From: Pirellulales bacterium
Lineage (GTDB): Bacteria; Planctomycetota; Planctomycetia; Pirellulales; Thermoguttaceae
DNA: 51,433 nt
Direction: 5' to 3'
Assembly (NCBI GenBank): GCA_013360685.1
Contig: JABWBD010000006.1
Location: 1-51,433, forward strand
Shown: positions 7,939-15,954 of the stretch, piece after piece
How positions within the stretch are numbered: the stretch's first letter is position 1
Layout: each line of letters starts with the position of its first letter
Program-made: the position numbers and the translations under genes
Notes under the pieces: generated by a model
What the model was told of the DNA's origin: nothing
Databases searched by the model: none
The model's input: the letters and a program-made list of their open reading frames with translations, nothing else

Positions 7939-9129
7939 ATGTGGATTGCCCTATTTCTTAGCGCTATTGGCGTCGCCCCTCCGACGGTTGAGATCCAGAC
8001 CATCGGCGGGCAGGTATTCACTGGCCCCCTTGTTGAGCTAAATGATCAGGGGGTTGCTGTCCAAACGGTCGATGGATTGGAAACGATCGATCTCGGACAG
8101 CTCGCCGGGTTGGTCGCGAAGCAGCCGCAAGACAGCGATGCTCCTCGGCCGACGGTAGGTGTCGAGCTGGCAGATGGTTCCTCCATAGTCGCGATGAATT
8201 ACCATGCGCAGGAGGGCCGTGCGCGCCTTACCCTCGCCGGCGGCCAGGTGCTCGAATTGGCAGCCCGGGACATTCTCGCCGTGCGCATGCAGCCGCAGAA
8301 CGAGGCGCTCGCCGGGCAGTGGGCAAAGATCCGTCAGACGGATTTGAAGACCGATCTCCTCGTGGTCCGCAAGGACGCGGTGCTCGATTTCCATCGGGGC
8401 GCGGTTCGGGCGGTGGACGACGCGACCGTCCAGTTCCAGCCTGAGGGCGACGTGTTAGGAGTAAAGCGAGCGAAAGTATTCGGCATCGTCTACTACCATC
8501 CCCACGGGCGCGAACTGCCCGAGTCCAAGTGTCGCTTGACCGATCGTTCCGGCTCGACTTGGATTGTTCGTTCTCTCGGTTTGGACGGGGGAGCTTTGAA
8601 ATGGACGACGCCTCTGGGATTGGAGGTCAGCCGTGCGCTCGCATCGGTTGCGAGGATCGATTTCTCGCAGGGAAAAATCCTCTACCTGAGCGATTTGGAT
8701 CCCGATTCGCTCCACCTTGTGCCGTACCTGGGAGCAATTCAGCAGCTCCCCACGAGAATGGACCTCTACGCGCCGCGGAAAGACATGAACCTCAACGGCG
8801 GTCCGTTGGAAGTCAACGGCAAAATTTACCCCAAGGGCCTGGCGCTCCACAGCCGAACCGAACTGGTCTATCGTCTCCCAGCGGATTTCCGTCGCTTCAA
8901 GGCAACCGCCGGAATCGACGACGCCGTGCGGCCGCGGGGAAATGTCCACCTGGCGGTCCGTGGCGACGGCCGCGTTTTGTTCGAGTCGGCCGTCACGGGC
9001 ACCGATCCTCCCAAGCCGCTGGATATCGACATCGCGGGCGTCCGCCGGCTGTCCATCCTTGTCGATTTCGGCGCCGATCTCGATGTGGCCGATCACCTGG
9101 ATCTCTGTGATGCAAGGATCGTGAAATGA
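7939..9129 (+). CDS. Secreted NPCBM/NEW2-domain protein
   Basis: A 396-residue protein with a short hydrophobic leader (MWIALFLSAIGVAPP). The middle consists of beta-rich repeats of the type TIGGQVFTGPLVEL...LADGSSIVAMN. The C-terminal ~130 residues match the NPCBM/NEW2 carbohydrate-binding fold: an LNGGPLEVNGKIYPKGLALH start, then FRRFKATAGIDD and a final LDVADHLDLCDARIV strand. Such domains bind sugars or mediate attachment outside the cell. It opens a run of overlapping genes, sharing ATGA with the protease downstream, so it probably works with the protease group. GAGG lies 5 bases upstream of the start. No catalytic residues are seen. Confidence 0.85.
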   Translation: MWIALFLSAIGVAPPTVEIQTIGGQVFTGPLVELNDQGVAVQTVDGLETIDLGQLAGLVAKQPQDSDAPRPTVGVELADGSSIVAMNYHAQEGRARLTLAGGQVLELAARDILAVRMQPQNEALAGQWAKIRQTDLKTDLLVVRKDAVLDFHRGAVRAVDDATVQFQPEGDVLGVKRAKVFGIVYYHPHGRELPESKCRLTDRSGSTWIVRSLGLDGGALKWTTPLGLEVSRALASVARIDFSQGKILYLSDLDPDSLHLVPYLGAIQQLPTRMDLYAPRKDMNLNGGPLEVNGKIYPKGLALHSRTELVYRLPADFRRFKATAGIDDAVRPRGNVHLAVRGDGRVLFESAVTGTDPPKPLDIDIAGVRRLSILVDFGADLDVADHLDLCDARIVK

Positions 9130-11027
9130 CTGGCTGTCCGGAAACGCGGGCCGGCGCTGGGAGATTGGCCGCTGGATATCGGGCCGTGACGAGATGCAGG
9201 GCGCCGGTCTCCGGTTCCGTACCGCTTGTCGGACGGCTCGCCGCCTTGGCATGCTGCCTCTGGTCCGGATTTGCCGCGGCCGGAAGGACGGAAGTGGCGC
9301 CTGCCGTGCTGGAGGCGGAATCGCAACGGGTCGCCGTTATGGCCAAGGCCAAAGATGCCGTGGTGGCGGTCTTCTCGTCCGACGGCGGCGGTGGCGGATC
9401 CGGCGTGGTGATCACTCCCGACGGCTACGCGCTGAGCAATTTCCATGTGGTCAAGCCCTGTGGCAACGCGATGAAGTGTGGGATGGCCGACGGCCAGTTG
9501 TACGACGCCGTGATTGTCGGCATCGATCCGACCGGCGACGTTGCGCTCATCAAGCTCTTCGGCCGCGACGATTTTCCCGCTCCCGAGGTGGCCGACAGCG
9601 ACGAGGTCCAGGTTGGCGACTGGGCATTCGCCATGGGCAATCCCTTCCTGCTGGCTGCCGACTTCCAGCCCACGGTCACCTATGGAATCATCTCCGGCGT
9701 GCACCGCTACCAGTATCCCGCGGGCACGATCCTCGAGTACACGGACTGCATCCAGACCGACGCCTCGATCAATCCCGGCAACTCGGGCGGTCCGTTGTTC
9801 GATGCCCGAGGCCGGCTCATCGGCATCAACGGCCGCGGGTCGTTTGAGAAGCGGGGGCGGGTCAACGTGGGGGTCGGGTACGCGATTTCGATCAACCAGA
9901 TCAAGAACTTCCTCGGCCACCTGCACAGCGGCCGGATCGTGGACCACGCGACGCTCGGGGCCGTCGCCGGCTGGGACGGCGAGGGGCGCGTCGTTGTCAC
10001 CGACATCCTCGACCAGTCCGACGCCTACCGACGCGGACTCCGCTACGACGATGAGATCGTCAGCTTCGGCGGCCGGCCGATCTCGACCCCGAACGGCTTC
10101 AAGAACGTGCTCGGCATTTTTCCCAAAGGCTGGCGAGTGCCGCTGAGCTACCGGCGCGGCGGCAAACGTTACGACATCCTGGTTCGGCTCGCCGGCGTGC
10201 ATACCCAGAGTGAACTGCTGGAGAAAACCGAGGGCCGCCAGGAGATGCCCATGCCGATCCCTGAACCGGGCGAGGAGCCACAGCCGGAAGGCGGCAGGAA
10301 AGAAAAAGAAAAGCCTCCAGGAAAGGACGACCGGCCGAAATCCGACCGGCTGCCGCATCCACTGCAGCCGACCGAGAAACCCGCGGAACTTGCCGAGGTT
10401 GTCAAGAAGCATTTCGAGGAGAAGCGGGGCTACGCGAACTTCTACTTCAACAAGCTCCACCGCGACCGCGTCTGGAGCACCTGGGACAAAGAAAGCCGAC
10501 TTTCGGTTCCGGGCGGATCCTGGACGATCGCCGGCGCGTTGGACGACGGCAGCAAGTTTACGCTGCGATTGACCGACCAGGATATCGTGCTGGAATTGCC
10601 CGTGGGAGCCTCGACCTGGACGGTCACGGATGAATTGGCCTCGTCGTTGGCGCCGCCGGGAAGCGGCGGGCTCATGCCCGCGCTGCATCTCTGGCGGAGG
10701 CTGGCGGTGCTCGGTCCGGACAAGTTCGGAGACGTCTCCTACCTGGGCACAGCGCCCCTGGTCGGGCACACGGGGTTGTTCGACGTGCTCGTCGGCCTCT
10801 CGGGCGGCGTCGAGTCGCGGTTCTACTTCGATCCGGCCGAAGGAGACTTGCTGGCCGTCGAGATGTTCCCCGCGGACGACGTCGATCCGTGCGAGATTTA
10901 CTTCTCCGATTTCCGTGAAGTCGAGGGGCGGAAACTCCCCCGGCGCATGGAAGTCCGCTTCGGCGACGAACCGTTCAGCGCGTTTCAATTGGAGCAGTTC
11001 ACTTTTGAGCCGTCCGCTGGGCCGTAG
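9126..11027 (+). CDS. S1C-family (HtrA-like) serine protease with PDZ domain, catalytically intact
   Basis: A 633-residue exported protease. After a leader (VGRLAALACCLWSGFAAAG at about residues 35-53) comes a trypsin-fold domain with a complete triad: His107 in SNFHVV, Asp138 in GDVALI and Ser220 in NPGNSGGP. A PDZ domain follows (about 280-355, containing AYRRGLRYDDEIVSFGGRPI). Next is a charged Pro/Glu/Lys-rich linker (about 370-430) and a ~200-residue C-terminal beta-rich domain that I do not recognise. The start ATG overlaps the NPCBM gene stop and has AAGGA upstream. The expected role is envelope protein quality control or regulated cleavage. It heads three consecutive S1C-like genes and is the only one with an intact active site. 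Confidence 0.93.
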   Translation: MTGCPETRAGAGRLAAGYRAVTRCRAPVSGSVPLVGRLAALACCLWSGFAAAGRTEVAPAVLEAESQRVAVMAKAKDAVVAVFSSDGGGGGSGVVITPDGYALSNFHVVKPCGNAMKCGMADGQLYDAVIVGIDPTGDVALIKLFGRDDFPAPEVADSDEVQVGDWAFAMGNPFLLAADFQPTVTYGIISGVHRYQYPAGTILEYTDCIQTDASINPGNSGGPLFDARGRLIGINGRGSFEKRGRVNVGVGYAISINQIKNFLGHLHSGRIVDHATLGAVAGWDGEGRVVVTDILDQSDAYRRGLRYDDEIVSFGGRPISTPNGFKNVLGIFPKGWRVPLSYRRGGKRYDILVRLAGVHTQSELLEKTEGRQEMPMPIPEPGEEPQPEGGRKEKEKPPGKDDRPKSDRLPHPLQPTEKPAELAEVVKKHFEEKRGYANFYFNKLHRDRVWSTWDKESRLSVPGGSWTIAGALDDGSKFTLRLTDQDIVLELPVGASTWTVTDELASSLAPPGSGGLMPALHLWRRLAVLGPDKFGDVSYLGTAPLVGHTGLFDVLVGLSGGVESRFYFDPAEGDLLAVEMFPADDVDPCEIYFSDFREVEGRKLPRRMEVRFGDEPFSAFQLEQFTFEPSAGP

Positions 11028-11036
11028 GCAAGCCGC

Positions 11037-12290
11037 ATGCGAAACCGTCCAGTCGCCGTGGAGCAGCAGCCAGAAGAACGGGAGTTCTCGCCCGTGCCGC
11101 CCCGGCGCGGTCTTGCGGATCCTCGCCGGTTGATGGGGTGCGCCGGAAGAGTCGCGCGGCTCCGCAGCCGAGCGGTAGCCGAAGTCGTGAGACTTCGCGA
11201 GTCGGCGAGTCCTGGCGCGAAGTTCCCCCGAATTCTCACGAATTCGGCTGCTGGAGAGCTGGCCCGTGTGCTGCTGATCGTATTTGCCCTCTGCCCCGCC
11301 GTTGTCGCGGCCGAGAGCGGTCCGCCGCGCCCCGGCCTCTCCGAGACCGTCCGACAGACGCAGGCGAAGGTGGTGAAGATCTACGGCGCCGGCGGTTTCC
11401 AGCAGATGGAAGCGTACCAGACGGGAATGCTGGTCTCGCCCGAAGGCCATATCCTCACGGTCTGGAGCTATGTACTCGACACCGATTCTCTTGCCGTCGT
11501 CCTTGCCGATGGCCGCCGCTTCGAGGCGAAGCTGCTGGGCGCCGACCCGCGGCTGGAAATCGCCGTCGTGAAGATCGAGGGCGCCGACCTGCCGCACTTC
11601 GACCTGAACAAGGCGGTGGAGGCGGAGGCGGGCCAGCGCGTGCTTGCACTGAGCAACTTGTTCGGAATCGCCACGGGCAATGAACCGGCGAGCGTGCAGG
11701 ACGGCGTGATCGCCGTCAAGACGCAGCTCCAGGCGCGCCGTGGTGTCTTTGAGACGCCGTACGACGGGCCCGTCTATGTTCTCGACGCGGTAACCAACAA
11801 CCCCGGCGCCGCCGGCGGAGTTCTCGTCACCCGAAGCGGCGATCTGATCGCGATGCTCGGGAAGGAACTTCGCAATGCGCTCAACAACACCTGGCTGAAT
11901 TACGCTCTGCCCATCGAACAGCTTCGCGGCCCGGTGGAACAGATCCGCGCCGGCAAGTTCGTGGCCCGCCGGGAAGAGCCGGAGAAACGGCCCGAGCGGC
12001 CCATCACCCTGGCGGATCTGGGACTGGTGCTCGTTCCCGATGTCGTGGAGCGGACGCCGCCGTTTGTCGATCGCGTCGTTTCGGGTTCTCCGGCTGCGGT
12101 ATCGGGCATCCGCATGGACGACCTGGTGCTCTTGATCGGCGATCGGCTGGTCCCTTCCTGCAAGTCGCTGCGCGAGGAGTTGGGCCTCATCGATCGAGAG
12201 GATCCGGTGAAACTGACCGTCCTTCGCGGGCAGGAACTACTGGAATTCGAACTTCATACCGAAGACGCCAAAGCACAAACTCCACCATGA
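11037..12290 (+). CDS. Catalytically dead S1C-like protein with PDZ domain (pseudoprotease)
   Basis: Trypsin-fold domain plus one C-terminal PDZ domain (ending in SGIRMDDLVLLIGDRLVPS), 417 residues from the first ATG. The active site is lost: the His region reads ILTVWSYVL, and the NPGNSGGP loop reads NPGAAGGV, so Ser is Ala259. The Asp region (LEIAVVKIE) has also changed. The first ~77 residues are odd: they run through a palindromic repeat (11175-11251) and precede the real leader (VLLIVFALCPAVVAA). A GTG at 11268, with GGAGAG about 10 bases before it, is the likelier start biologically; the outer ATG at 11037 is given as the limit. It probably binds substrates or regulates the active protease next door. 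Confidence 0.88.
   Translation: MRNRPVAVEQQPEEREFSPVPPRRGLADPRRLMGCAGRVARLRSRAVAEVVRLRESASPGAKFPRILTNSAAGELARVLLIVFALCPAVVAAESGPPRPGLSETVRQTQAKVVKIYGAGGFQQMEAYQTGMLVSPEGHILTVWSYVLDTDSLAVVLADGRRFEAKLLGADPRLEIAVVKIEGADLPHFDLNKAVEAEAGQRVLALSNLFGIATGNEPASVQDGVIAVKTQLQARRGVFETPYDGPVYVLDAVTNNPGAAGGVLVTRSGDLIAMLGKELRNALNNTWLNYALPIEQLRGPVEQIRAGKFVARREEPEKRPERPITLADLGLVLVPDVVERTPPFVDRVVSGSPAAVSGIRMDDLVLLIGDRLVPSCKSLREELGLIDREDPVKLTVLRGQELLEFELHTEDAKAQTPP
11175..11251. repeat. Palindromic repeat family C inside the 5' end of a pseudoprotease gene
   Basis: The left arm begins GTAGCCGAAGTCGTGAGA; the reverse complement of the right arm begins GCAGCCGAATTCGTGAGA. These are inverted arms of about 23 bp with few mismatches, enclosing ~30 bp. 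The element is in frame and free of stop codons in the frame of the surrounding reading frame. It sits between the outer ATG and the signal peptide. Confidence 0.65.
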
Positions 12291-14539
12291 CCCCCAATCC
12301 CTCGCTCCCAGGCTTCGCCTGGGAGCGCATGATTCCGAGGCTCCGCCTCGACGGCAAATTGAGAAAGGCGGCTGTCCGGCGCGCGAACGGCCATCGGTGT
12401 ACGATCTCGGGCAATCCGCGAGAGAAGCAACGGCACTTCGGGGCGGACGGAGCCTGCAAGACAGCGCCAGCGCGTTGCGAGCGGCATAGAGCAGGCGGAG
12501 CCTGCAAGACAGCGCGTTCCCAGGCAGAGCCTGGGAACGAGAGGCACGAGAGGCGCGGCGTCTTGCTTGTTCTTGCTTTGGCGCTCTCAATGGCCGTGTC
12601 GTCCGCCCATGGCGAGGAATTGGATCTGCTTGAGCAGAAGGCGTTTCAGGCGGCGGTAGCGAGGGTGGCGCCGTCGGTGGTCCGCATCGAGATGGTCGGC
12701 GGGCTAGAACGGGTCGGCGACGTGCCGTTCGGCGCCGGGCCGACCACCGGCTTGGTCGTTTCCGAAGACGGCTACATCGTCTCCAGTACGTTCCATTTCG
12801 TCAACGAACCGAGCTCCATTCTCGTGCAGTTGCCCGGCCAGGCCCGCAAGCCGGCCCAACTCGTGGCGACCGACCATAACCGCATGTTGGTCCTCTTGAA
12901 GATCGAGACGGACCAACCGCTGCCGGTCCCGGAGGCAGCGCCGACGGAGGAGACGCGAGTTGGGCAATGGGCGATTGCCGTGGGCCGGACCTTCGCCGGC
13001 GATCGGCCCAACATGGCCGTCGGGCTGGTCAGCGCACTGGGCCGCGTCTGGGGAAAAGCGATTCAGACCGATACTGCCGTCAGCCCGAACAACTACGGCG
13101 GGCCGCTGGTCGATATCCGCGGCCGGGTCCTCGGTGTGCTCACGCCCATGTCTCCTGAGAGCAGCGAGGAGATCGCGGGCTACCAGTGGTACGATTCGGG
13201 CATCGGGTTCGCCGTACCGCTTCGGGACGTGCTCGACGTGGTGCCCCGGATGAAACGCGACGGCGACCTTCGCCCGGGATTGCTCGGGATCGGCCTGGGA
13301 AAAGACACGCTCTATGCCGAGGCGCCCGTGGTTGCGACCGTCCGGCCGAACTCGCCGGCGTTTAAGGCCGGGATCAAGTCGGGCGACCGCATCGCCCGGA
13401 TCGACGGCCGTCCGGTCCCGCGGCTGGTGCAGTTCAAATCCGAGATCGCCCGCCGCTATGCGGGCGATACGGTCCGCCTGGCCGTGGTCCGAGACGAGAA
13501 AGAGACTGAATGCGAGGCGCCGCTCGTGGCCGAACTCGAGCCGTACCAGCATCCGTTTCTCGGCGTTCTGCCGATGCGGACCGCCGCGGAGGCTAAGGAT
13601 AAGCCGCAGGGCGTCACCGTCCGCTTCGTGTACCCGGACAGCCCCGCGGCCAAAGCGGGAGTTGAGCCGGGCGACGTCCTCCTTTCCGTCGACGGCAAAG
13701 CGATCGCCGAAGCCAAATTGCTTCGGCAGGCGATCAGCGAAAGATCGGTTGGCGACGCCGTCGAGTTGGAGTTTCGCCGGCGCGACGAGACAAAGAAGGT
13801 CAAACTTGATCTGGCGTCGCAGCCGGAAAACGCGCCCGCCGGGCCGCTGCCGCCGGCACACGCCACCGTAAAGCCGGGGGACCAGCCGGACGAAAAGAAA
13901 GAAGAAGCGGGAAAGCCGGCCCAGCCGGCGATGTTCAAGATGAAGACGCCCGAGTTGACCAACGAGGCCTGGGCGTATGTTCCCCAGCGCACGGCCCCGC
14001 CGCGGCCCTATGGGCTCGTTGTCTGGCTGCACGCGCCGGGCGGGCTGGACGAGAAAGCCCTGCTTGCCCAATGGAAGCCGCACTGCGACCGCGATGGCCT
14101 GGTTCTCCTGGCCCCCAAAGCCGCCGATCCCGACAAGTGGAGTCTCTCGGAACTGGAGTTCATCCGGAAGCTCAAGGAGGAGTTGGAGAATACCTATCCG
14201 ATCGATCCCGCGCGGGTGGTCGTTGCCGGTCGGCAGGGTGGCGGCGCGATCGCCTACCTCGTCGCTTTCCAGGGACCCGCGGATGCCGCGGCGGTGATCG
14301 CCGTCGATGCGCCCACGATGGGGCGGCTTCCGGAGAACGAGCCGTCGCACCGCCTGGCCTTCTGTGTGGCCAGGGCGGCGAAGTCCGAGTTTGCTAAACG
14401 CGTCGAGGCCTCGATCACGCAGTTGCGTAAGCAGAAGTATCCGGTTACTGTAATGGATCTGGGCGAAGATCCGCGGGAGTTGAATGCCGAGGAGCTGACG
14501 GAACTCGCCCGTTGGATCGATTCCCTTGACCGGATCTGA
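12287..14539 (+). CDS. S1C-like pseudoprotease fused to two PDZ domains and a dead alpha/beta-hydrolase domain
   Basis: 750 residues from the outer ATG, which overlaps the previous stop (ATGA). The first ~90 residues come from palindromic repeats; a TTG at 12563 with GAGAGG upstream, leading into LVLALALSMAVSSAHG, is the likelier translation start. The trypsin-fold domain (about 115-320) has a Tyr in the nucleophile loop (SPNNYGGPL, Tyr270) and no catalytic Asp (NRMLVLLKI). Two PDZ domains follow (about 325-415 and 425-515). A Pro/Lys linker then leads to an alpha/beta-hydrolase domain (about 560-750) whose nucleophile elbow reads AGRQGGG, with Gln650 instead of Ser. Every catalytic centre I can place is lost, suggesting a secreted binding or adaptor protein for the neighbouring active protease. 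Confidence 0.88.
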   Translation: MTPNPSLPGFAWERMIPRLRLDGKLRKAAVRRANGHRCTISGNPREKQRHFGADGACKTAPARCERHRAGGACKTARSQAEPGNERHERRGVLLVLALALSMAVSSAHGEELDLLEQKAFQAAVARVAPSVVRIEMVGGLERVGDVPFGAGPTTGLVVSEDGYIVSSTFHFVNEPSSILVQLPGQARKPAQLVATDHNRMLVLLKIETDQPLPVPEAAPTEETRVGQWAIAVGRTFAGDRPNMAVGLVSALGRVWGKAIQTDTAVSPNNYGGPLVDIRGRVLGVLTPMSPESSEEIAGYQWYDSGIGFAVPLRDVLDVVPRMKRDGDLRPGLLGIGLGKDTLYAEAPVVATVRPNSPAFKAGIKSGDRIARIDGRPVPRLVQFKSEIARRYAGDTVRLAVVRDEKETECEAPLVAELEPYQHPFLGVLPMRTAAEAKDKPQGVTVRFVYPDSPAAKAGVEPGDVLLSVDGKAIAEAKLLRQAISERSVGDAVELEFRRRDETKKVKLDLASQPENAPAGPLPPAHATVKPGDQPDEKKEEAGKPAQPAMFKMKTPELTNEAWAYVPQRTAPPRPYGLVVWLHAPGGLDEKALLAQWKPHCDRDGLVLLAPKAADPDKWSLSELEFIRKLKEELENTYPIDPARVVVAGRQGGGAIAYLVAFQGPADAAAVIAVDAPTMGRLPENEPSHRLAFCVARAAKSEFAKRVEASITQLRKQKYPVTVMDLGEDPRELNAEELTELARWIDSLDRI
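12303..12539. repeat. Cluster of palindromic repeats (family D) at the 5' end of a pseudoprotease gene
   Basis: Contains perfect hairpins CGCTCCCAGG/CCTGGGAGCG (12303-12327), CGAGGC/GCCTCG (about 12336-12350), GCAGGC/GCCTGC (12491-12505) and CGTTCCCAGGC/GCCTGGGAACG (12515-12539). A direct repeat, GGAGCCTGCAAGACAGCGC, occurs at about 12449 and again at 12497. The block lies between the ATGA start and the signal peptide and contains no stop in the frame of the gene. Confidence 0.75.
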
Positions 14540-14561
14540 GCGGTTCACTGCGTTGGAGTCT

Positions 14562-14864
14562 ATGCGTCGTCACGCCGTTGGAATCTTCGCGATGGCGCTT
14601 TTTCTTGGAGCGGCTGCCTTCGTGGTTTGGCCGCCCGAGGAGAGCGGCTACCAGCAACTGCAATCCGCCTGCTGGCGGGTCGGCGCGCTGCTGGCCGTCT
14701 GGTGGCTGGCGTACGACGAAGTCATGCGGCTTCCGGCGTGGATCCTGGCCGCCATTCCGGCCCTGGCCCTCGTCTTGGCGATCCGACCCCGCTGGTTTCT
14801 TATCGCGCTGCCGATCGTCATCCTCCTGCTGGTGCTGCGTCCCAGGACGCCGCGACGCCGCTGA
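14562..14864 (+). CDS. Small membrane protein
   Basis: A 100-residue protein that is almost entirely membrane-spanning. Hydrophobic helices lie at about residues 8-24, 44-60 and 65-95, ending in a basic tail (RPRTPRRR). It follows the pseudoprotease after 22 bases and fits the same transcript. A TTG at 14526 would extend it into the previous gene; the ATG was preferred because it starts the protein with a basic residue pair before the first helix. I recognise no family. It could anchor part of the protease group, but nothing in the sequence shows that directly. Confidence 0.75.
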   Translation: MRRHAVGIFAMALFLGAAAFVVWPPEESGYQQLQSACWRVGALLAVWWLAYDEVMRLPAWILAAIPALALVLAIRPRWFLIALPIVILLLVLRPRTPRRR

Positions 14865-14878
14865 CGGAGTTCCGCACC

Positions 14879-15952
14879 ATGGACCATCTCGCTTCCTGCC
14901 TGGCACTCTCGCTGGCCGTTGTTTTTGCCTCTTGCATGGTCGCATACTCGGCCGAGCGACCGGCCGTGATCGCGCACCGCGGCGCGTCCGGGTATCTGCC
15001 GGAGCACACGTTGGCCGCCAAGGCCATGGCGTATGCCATGGGGGCCGACTACCTCGAACAGGACGTGGTCCTCACCCGGGATGACTGCCCCATCGTCCTG
15101 CACGACGTCCAGCTTGACACAGTGACGGACGTCGCCGATCGGTTTCCCTCGCGCGCACGCGACGACGGCCGTTTCTACGCAATCGATTTCACGCTCGAAG
15201 AGATCAAGCGGCTTCGTGTCAGCGAACGCATGGATCTCCGGTCGCGTGCTCCGGTCTTCCCGAGCCGGTTTCCCGCCGGGAAGTCCGACTTCCGGATCCC
15301 GACCTTGGAGGAGGAGATCGAACTCGTCCAGGGGCTCAACACGAGCACCGGGCAGAACGTGGGCATCTACCCGGAGATCAAGTCGCCCGCCTGGCATCGG
15401 CGACAAGGCAAGGACATCAGCAGCATCGTTCTGGAGGTGCTCCGCCGGTACGGCTATCAGGGTCGCGATTGCCGCTGCTACCTCCAGTGTTTCGATGCGG
15501 CGGAGCTCAAGCGATTGCGGTTTGAGCTGAAGACCCAGTTGAAGCTGGTCCAACTGATCGGCGAAAACGCTTGGAAGGAGACGGCCACGGACTACGAGGC
15601 CATCAGGACGGCGGACGGCTTGCGCGAAGTGGCGAAATATGCCGAGGCGATCGGCCCCTCGATTTCGCACGTGGCGGCGGACACCGCGGAGCCGCCCGGG
15701 TACGCGATCACGCCGCTCGTCCGCGACGCCCACGCGGCCGGTCTGGCCGTTCATCCCTACACGTTCCGTGCCGACGCATTGCCCGGCTATGCGGCCAGCT
15801 TCGAGCAGCTCTTACGGATCTTCTGCGATGAGGTGGGCGTGGACGGCGTATTCAGCGACTTCCCGGACCGGACGGCGTCGTGCTTTCGCGCTGCGGACAA
15901 GCCCCGCCAAGAAACGGACGCATCGCGGCCGGGTTCGCCGCGATCTCCATAG
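14879..15952 (+). CDS. Secreted glycerophosphodiester phosphodiesterase (GlpQ-type)
   Basis: Hydrolyses glycerophosphodiesters to glycerol-3-phosphate and an alcohol. The 357-residue protein has a leader (LASCLALSLAVVFASCMVAYSA). It then shows the GDPD signature: His33-Arg34 in IAHRGASG, EHT at 42-44, Glu60 and Asp62 in YLEQDVVLTRD, and His75 in PIVLHD. Late motifs YPEIKSP and DGVFSDFPD also fit. The length matches periplasmic GlpQ. The start was chosen at the leader; a frame extending upstream to 14627 overlaps the small membrane gene and is not protein-like. It ends 2 bases from the convergent xseA stop. Its product could feed the glpD dehydrogenase at 19420-20880. Confidence 0.9.
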   Translation: MDHLASCLALSLAVVFASCMVAYSAERPAVIAHRGASGYLPEHTLAAKAMAYAMGADYLEQDVVLTRDDCPIVLHDVQLDTVTDVADRFPSRARDDGRFYAIDFTLEEIKRLRVSERMDLRSRAPVFPSRFPAGKSDFRIPTLEEEIELVQGLNTSTGQNVGIYPEIKSPAWHRRQGKDISSIVLEVLRRYGYQGRDCRCYLQCFDAAELKRLRFELKTQLKLVQLIGENAWKETATDYEAIRTADGLREVAKYAEAIGPSISHVAADTAEPPGYAITPLVRDAHAAGLAVHPYTFRADALPGYAASFEQLLRIFCDEVGVDGVFSDFPDRTASCFRAADKPRQETDASRPGSPRSP

Positions 15953-15954
15953 AC

